In this document: one piece after another, positions 60,150 to 64,000 of the stretch
How positions within the stretch are numbered: the first letter of the stretch is position 1
Layout of the letters: each line of letters starts with the position of its first letter
DNA from: SPJN01 sp965229935
Lineage (GTDB): Bacteria; Pseudomonadota; Alphaproteobacteria; SPJN01
DNA length: 64,000 bases
Direction: 5' to 3'
Assembly (NCBI GenBank): GCA_965229935.1
Contig: CBDDKB010000002.1
Location: 2,294,001-2,358,000, forward strand
Made by a program: the position numbers and the translations under genes
Notes under the pieces: generated by a model
Told to the model about the DNA's origin: nothing
What the model saw: only the letters and a program-made list of their open reading frames with translations
Database searches by the model: none

Positions 60150-60191
60150 TATTAAGTCTCCTTCGTCGGATTATTGTGCTTCGGCAGCGCG

Positions 60192-61388
60192 TTATTGTTC
60201 AAGTGCTGCAACACCGGGCAGGGTTTTGCCTTCCAGCCACTCTAGAAAGGCACCGCCTGCGGTCGAAACATAGGTGAAGTTGTCGTACACATTACCGGCG
60301 TGATTAATTGCAGCCACCGTGTCGCCACCGCCGGCAATGGCTTTTAAGCGACCGGCCTTTGCCAACATCCCGACATGGCGCAGGGTGATGGTTGTGGCAG
60401 TATCAAATGGGGGAATTTCAAAGGCACCCAGCGGGCCGTTCCAAACAACGGTTTTGGCCCCTTCGAAACGGATGCCGAATTCGGCAATAGAACTTGTGCC
60501 CGCATCAAGGATCATCCCATCATCGGGGGTTTGATCCGCAGCAAGCGTCATGCTTTTTGTGTTGGGGGCCAGTTCCTTGGCAACCACACCATCAACAGGT
60601 AGCACCACTTCGCAGCCCTGTGCGCCAGCTTCGTTCAGAATTTCAAGGGCAAGACCCTTCAGGTCAGGCTCATGCAGGCTTTTGCCAACGGGCAAGCCGC
60701 GCGCGGCGAGGAATGTGTTGGCCATGGCACCGCCGATCAGCAGATGATCAACCTTGCCCACCAGATTTTTCAATAATTCGATTTTGCTTGAAACCTTGGC
60801 ACCGCCAACAACGGCAACGACAGGCCGTTCGGGATTGCCCAGTGCAGCGTCAAGTGCCTCAAGCTCCATTTGCATGGCGCGTCCAGCAACCGATGGCAAC
60901 ACGCGGGTAATCCCCTCGGTTGATCCATGGGCGCGATGCGCAGCAGAAAAGGCGTCATTCACATAAAGATCGCCATTGGCAGCCAGCGCCTTGGCAAAGT
61001 CAGGGTCGTTTGCTTCTTCCCCGGCATGAAAGCGCGTGTTTTCAAGCACCAACACTTCACCGTCAGCCATGCTGTTTACGGCAGACGCGGCTGCGTCACC
61101 AATACAATCGGCAGCAAAGCCGACAGGCTGGCCCAGCAGGTCGCCCAATGCGGCAGCAACGGGAGCGAGGCTCATTTCCGGGTTGGGCTGGCCTTTTGGG
61201 CGCCCAAAATGACTGAGGGCAATGACCTTTGCGCCATTGCCCACCAGTTCTTTGATTGTCGGAAGCGCACGGTCCAGACGTGTAGTGTCTGTTACCGCGC
61301 CGTCCTTCATAGGCACATTCAGATCAAGCCGCACAAGCACACGCTTGCCCGCAACATCGAGATTATCAAGCGTATTATATCCGGCCAT
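60192..61388 (-). CDS. pgk: Phosphoglycerate kinase
   Basis: A 398-residue phosphoglycerate kinase of normal length: KRVLVRLDLNVPMKDG, LSHFGRPKG, VYVNDAFSAAHRAHGS-like region and the C-terminal nucleotide site GPLGAFEIPPFDTATTI with AIAGGGDTVAAI. Transfers phosphate between 1,3-bisphosphoglycerate and ADP. It follows gap by 36 bases. Confidence 0.97.
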   Translation of the reverse strand: MAGYNTLDNLDVAGKRVLVRLDLNVPMKDGAVTDTTRLDRALPTIKELVGNGAKVIALSHFGRPKGQPNPEMSLAPVAAALGDLLGQPVGFAADCIGDAAASAVNSMADGEVLVLENTRFHAGEEANDPDFAKALAANGDLYVNDAFSAAHRAHGSTEGITRVLPSVAGRAMQMELEALDAALGNPERPVVAVVGGAKVSSKIELLKNLVGKVDHLLIGGAMANTFLAARGLPVGKSLHEPDLKGLALEILNEAGAQGCEVVLPVDGVVAKELAPNTKSMTLAADQTPDDGMILDAGTSSIAEFGIRFEGAKTVVWNGPLGAFEIPPFDTATTITLRHVGMLAKAGRLKAIAGGGDTVAAINHAGNVYDNFTYVSTAGGAFLEWLEGKTLPGVAALEQ

Positions 61389-61424
61389 GATCTGTCCTGT
61401 CCTCTTTAGCGTGGTTGTGGGTGC

Positions 61425-62444
61425 TTACAGGGCGCCCATGACGACGGCTGTGTCTGACATGCGGTTGGAGAAGCCCCACTCGTTGTCATACCAGCTCAAC
61501 ACGCGGACCAAGCGGCCTTCGATAACCTGCGTCTGTGTCAGGTCGAATGTCGAAGAGTTCGGGTTGTGGTTGAAGTCGATGGAAACCAGCGGACCGTCAG
61601 AGGTGCCAAGCACACCCTTCAGCGGGCCATTGGCTGCTGCGGTGATGGCTTCATTGACTTCTTCAACTGTGGTGTCACGGCCTGCATCGAACACAAGGTC
61701 GATCATGGACACGTTCGGGGTCGGCACGCGAACGGCAGTACCGTCCAGTTTGCCTTGCATTTCGGGCAGAACCAGACCAACGGCGCGCGCAGCACCGGTT
61801 GAAGTCGGGATCATGGACAGGGCAGCGGCACGGCCACGGCGCAGGTCAGAATGCATAACGTCCAATGACGGCTGGTCACCTGTATAGGCGTGAACTGTGG
61901 TCATGAAGCCGCGTTCAATCCCCACCAAATTGTTCAAAACCTGCGCAACGGGGGCGAGGCAGTTGGTGGTGCATGAGGCGTTGGAAACGACGGTGTGGCC
62001 GGCTTCCAACTTGTCGTGGTTCACACCGTAAACAACGGTCAGGTCTGCGCCAGTTGCGGGAGCAGAAACCAGAACCTTTTTGGCACCGGCATCAAGATGG
62101 CCGCTGGCTTTTTCTTTGGATGTGAAAATGCCGGTGCATTCCATCACGATATCAACGCCTAGATCGCCCCAGGGCAGATCGGCGGGGTTGCGTTCGGCAG
62201 AGACCTTGATCTGGCCTGAAGACCAGCCATTATTTGTCAGCGCGATTGAATCGCCATCAACGGTCACTTCACCGGGGAAGTTGCCGTGGACTGAATCGTG
62301 ACGCAGCAAATGGGCGTTTGTTTCAACAGGGCCCAGATCGTTGATGCCGACGACTTCAACATCGGTGCGGCCAGATTCAGCAATTGCGCGAAGCACGTTC
62401 CGGCCAATACGGCCAAAACCATTAATCCCAACACGTACAGTCAT
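61425..62444 (-). CDS. gap: Glyceraldehyde-3-phosphate dehydrogenase
   Basis: A 339-residue enzyme with NAD-binding VRVGINGFGRIGRNVLRA, the catalytic cysteine in VSNASCTTNCLAPVA and SWYDNEWGFSNRM near the end. The residue after the second beta-strand is Asn (GINDLG), so cofactor preference should be checked. It acts in glycolysis or gluconeogenesis together with its neighbours pgk, aldolase and tkt. Confidence 0.97.
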   Translation of the reverse strand: MTVRVGINGFGRIGRNVLRAIAESGRTDVEVVGINDLGPVETNAHLLRHDSVHGNFPGEVTVDGDSIALTNNGWSSGQIKVSAERNPADLPWGDLGVDIVMECTGIFTSKEKASGHLDAGAKKVLVSAPATGADLTVVYGVNHDKLEAGHTVVSNASCTTNCLAPVAQVLNNLVGIERGFMTTVHAYTGDQPSLDVMHSDLRRGRAAALSMIPTSTGAARAVGLVLPEMQGKLDGTAVRVPTPNVSMIDLVFDAGRDTTVEEVNEAITAAANGPLKGVLGTSDGPLVSIDFNHNPNSSTFDLTQTQVIEGRLVRVLSWYDNEWGFSNRMSDTAVVMGAL

Positions 62445-62484
62445 GTGTTCTTTCCTTCCTACTCGGATGCCTTTTTTTGAGGGG

Positions 62485-64000
62485 TTAAAGGCGGGCGCGG
62501 GCTTCTTTCACCACCCGCTCCACTGTGATGTCAAAATGTTTATAAAGGTCGCCTGCCGGGGCGCTGGCACCGAATGTGTCGATGCCGACGAACCCACCAT
62601 TTGCGCCCAAAATGCGTTCCCAGCCAAAGCTGGTGCCTGCTTCAACAGCAACGCGGACAGTGCCATCAGGGCCAAGCAAATCGGCCTTTGAGGCATCGTC
62701 CAGCAGTTCCCAACAGGGCAGCGATACGACGCGCGTGGCGATGCCGTCCGCTTCAAGCTGTTCGGCAGCTTCGACCGCCAATTGCAATTCAGTGCCGGTG
62801 CCGATCAACACGACCTTGGCATCGGCTGATGCTTCGCGGATGACATAGCCGCCCTTGGCGCAAAGATTGTCATCTGTGTGCGTGGTGCGTAGGGCGGGTA
62901 CGCCCTGACGTGACAGGGCAAGGACTGAGGGGCCGTCTGTGCGCTTTAACGCCACTTCCCAGCATTCGGCTGTTTCAACAGCGTCAGCGGGGCGGAACAC
63001 AGCCACATTCGGCATGGCGCGCAGGCTGGACACATGTTCAACCGGCTGATGGGTCGGGCCATCCTCGCCAAGACCGATGGAATCATGGGTCATGACATAG
63101 ATAACGCGCTGGCCCATTAGGGCAGATAGGCGGATCGACGGGCGGCAATAGTCAGTAAAGACCAGGAATGTCCCACCATAAGGGATCAAGCCCCCATGCA
63201 GCGCAATGCCGTTCATCGCTGCGGCCATGCCGTGCTCACGCACGCCGTAATGGACATAGCGGCCAGTATAATCGGTTGGGCTGACAATGCCCATATCGCC
63301 TGATTTGGTGTTGTTGGACCCGGTCAGGTCGGCAGACCCGCCAATCGTTTCAACCACCACAGGATTAATCACATCAAGCGCATTCTGGCTTGAGGCACGG
63401 GTGGCAAGCTTGGGCTGATCTTCGGCCAATTGCTTCTTATAGGCGTTGACCGCATCTTCAAGTCCGGCGGGCAGGTCACCTGCCTGTGTGCGGTCCCAAA
63501 GGGCGCGTGTTTCTGCATTCAGGCCATCAAGGCGGGCTTCCCATGCCTTGCGGTTCGCTTGGGCGCGTGCCCCTGCGGCGCGCCACTGGTCCAGCACCTC
63601 AGCCGGGATTTCGAACGGGCCATAGGGCCAATCGAGCCGATCGCGGGTGGCGGCGATTTCATCATCGCCCAAGGGTGCGCCATGGGTTGATGATGTGCCT
63701 TGCTTGTTGGGGGAGCCATAGCCGATCACCGTTTTACAGGCGATCAATGTGGGCTGGTCCTTGTTGGCTTTTGCGTCGCTGATTGCCTTTGACACGGCCG
63801 CAACGTCGTGACCGTCACACGCAATGACCTGCCAGCCTGAGGCTGCAAAGCGGCCCAATTGGTCGTCAGAAACGGTCAGGTCGGTCGGCCCATCAATGGA
63901 AATGCCGTTATCGTCAAACAGAACGATCAGCTTATCCAATTTCATATGGCCTGCCATGGAAATGGCTTCGTGGCTGATGCCTTCCATCAGGCAGCCATCG
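62485..64000 (-). CDS. tkt: Transketolase (N-terminal part outside window)
   Basis: About 505 C-terminal residues of transketolase; the frame is open to the right edge, starting there with DGCLMEGISHEA of the thiamine-diphosphate region. Later motifs include FGAPLGDDE-like STHGAPLG, the Pyr-domain VHYGVREHGMAAAMNGIA with the catalytic Glu, and THDSIGLGEDGPTHQPVEH. It moves two-carbon units in the pentose phosphate pathway. It is the upstream member of the visible tkt-gap-pgk-aldolase-thiE cluster, 40 bases before gap. Confidence 0.96.
   Translation of the reverse strand, partial: DGCLMEGISHEAISMAGHMKLDKLIVLFDDNGISIDGPTDLTVSDDQLGRFAASGWQVIACDGHDVAAVSKAISDAKANKDQPTLIACKTVIGYGSPNKQGTSSTHGAPLGDDEIAATRDRLDWPYGPFEIPAEVLDQWRAAGARAQANRKAWEARLDGLNAETRALWDRTQAGDLPAGLEDAVNAYKKQLAEDQPKLATRASSQNALDVINPVVVETIGGSADLTGSNNTKSGDMGIVSPTDYTGRYVHYGVREHGMAAAMNGIALHGGLIPYGGTFLVFTDYCRPSIRLSALMGQRVIYVMTHDSIGLGEDGPTHQPVEHVSSLRAMPNVAVFRPADAVETAECWEVALKRTDGPSVLALSRQGVPALRTTHTDDNLCAKGGYVIREASADAKVVLIGTGTELQLAVEAAEQLEADGIATRVVSLPCWELLDDASKADLLGPDGTVRVAVEAGTSFGWERILGANGGFVGIDTFGASAPAGDLYKHFDITVERVVKEARARL

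Noticed and set aside
1..64000. Prophage, insertion sequence or integrated element
   Set aside because: No integrase, transposase, phage structural gene, tRNA-end duplication or terminal inverted repeat pair was found; gene content and base use appear uniform by eye.

Overview
The window looks like a chromosomal segment of a free-living, aerobic, probably marine alphaproteobacterium. Lineage markers are the cell-cycle regulator TrcR (DUF1013), DUF1192, DUF4170, two DUF465 proteins, a COQ9-family protein, an rpmE next to an ABC exporter, and a tkt-gap-pgk-aldolase-thiE cluster. The gene mix (flavin monooxygenases, GSTs, glutathione-dependent formaldehyde oxidation, sodium/solute symporter with a CrbSR-type sensor) would suit a SAR116-like or other Rhodospirillales-related marine lineage, but that placement is inference. 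There are no rRNA or tRNA genes, prophage genes, transposases or CRISPR arrays. Coding density is high and no gene-free stretch exceeds about 280 bases.

Region 1 (1-8.9 kb) is the most unusual part. A LuxR-type regulator is fused to an alpha/beta-hydrolase domain whose three catalytic positions all appear substituted. It is followed by LemA, a DUF3137 membrane protein, a transmembrane protein with a cytoplasmic FHA domain and a periplasmic trypsin-like protease, a convergent TPR-Ser/Thr protein kinase, a second DUF3137 protein and a small membrane protein. I read this as a phospho-signalling module that controls a periplasmic protease. A third DUF3137 paralogue lies at 35.3-36.3 kb.

Region 2 (8.9-16.7 kb) is a solute-uptake and sensing block: DUF4212 small subunit and VC_2705-type symporter, preceded by three perfect 14-bp tandem repeats; a CrbS-like transporter-histidine kinase hybrid; a convergent CrbR-like regulator; and a porin divergent from that regulator. 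Region 3 (16.7-31 kb) holds accessory catabolism: a Baeyer-Villiger-type monooxygenase divergent from an AraC regulator, sterol desaturase-like and aldose epimerase genes, class III alcohol dehydrogenase, acyl-CoA dehydrogenase, an outer-membrane barrel, an FMN-dependent hydroxyacid dehydrogenase, a salicylate hydroxylase-like enzyme, a crotonase and two GSTs. The second GST has an in-frame amber codon.

Region 4 (31-38 kb) encodes envelope proteins (OmpA-type lipoprotein plus outer-membrane protein), a sulfotransferase operon with two small membrane proteins, the third DUF3137 protein and a MATE exporter. Region 5 (38-53.4 kb) mixes housekeeping and metabolism: rpsU, COQ9, a PLP fold-type III enzyme, purEK, an acyl-CoA ligase, TauE, trcR, quinone oxidoreductase, an MFS exporter, Hsp20, rpmE, an ABC exporter and a paraoxonase-like protein. 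Between the MFS and Hsp20 genes is a promoter-to-terminator unit that looks like an unannotated small RNA, and the Hsp20 leader looks like a ROSE-type RNA thermometer.

Region 6 (53.4-64 kb) holds an ExbB/MotA-like plus MotB/OmpA-like pair, another OmpA-domain protein, suhB, efp, and the thiE-aldolase-pgk-gap-tkt cluster. tkt runs off the right edge. Starts were chosen mainly by visible Shine-Dalgarno sequences; where these disagree with the longest reading frame, the entry says so.
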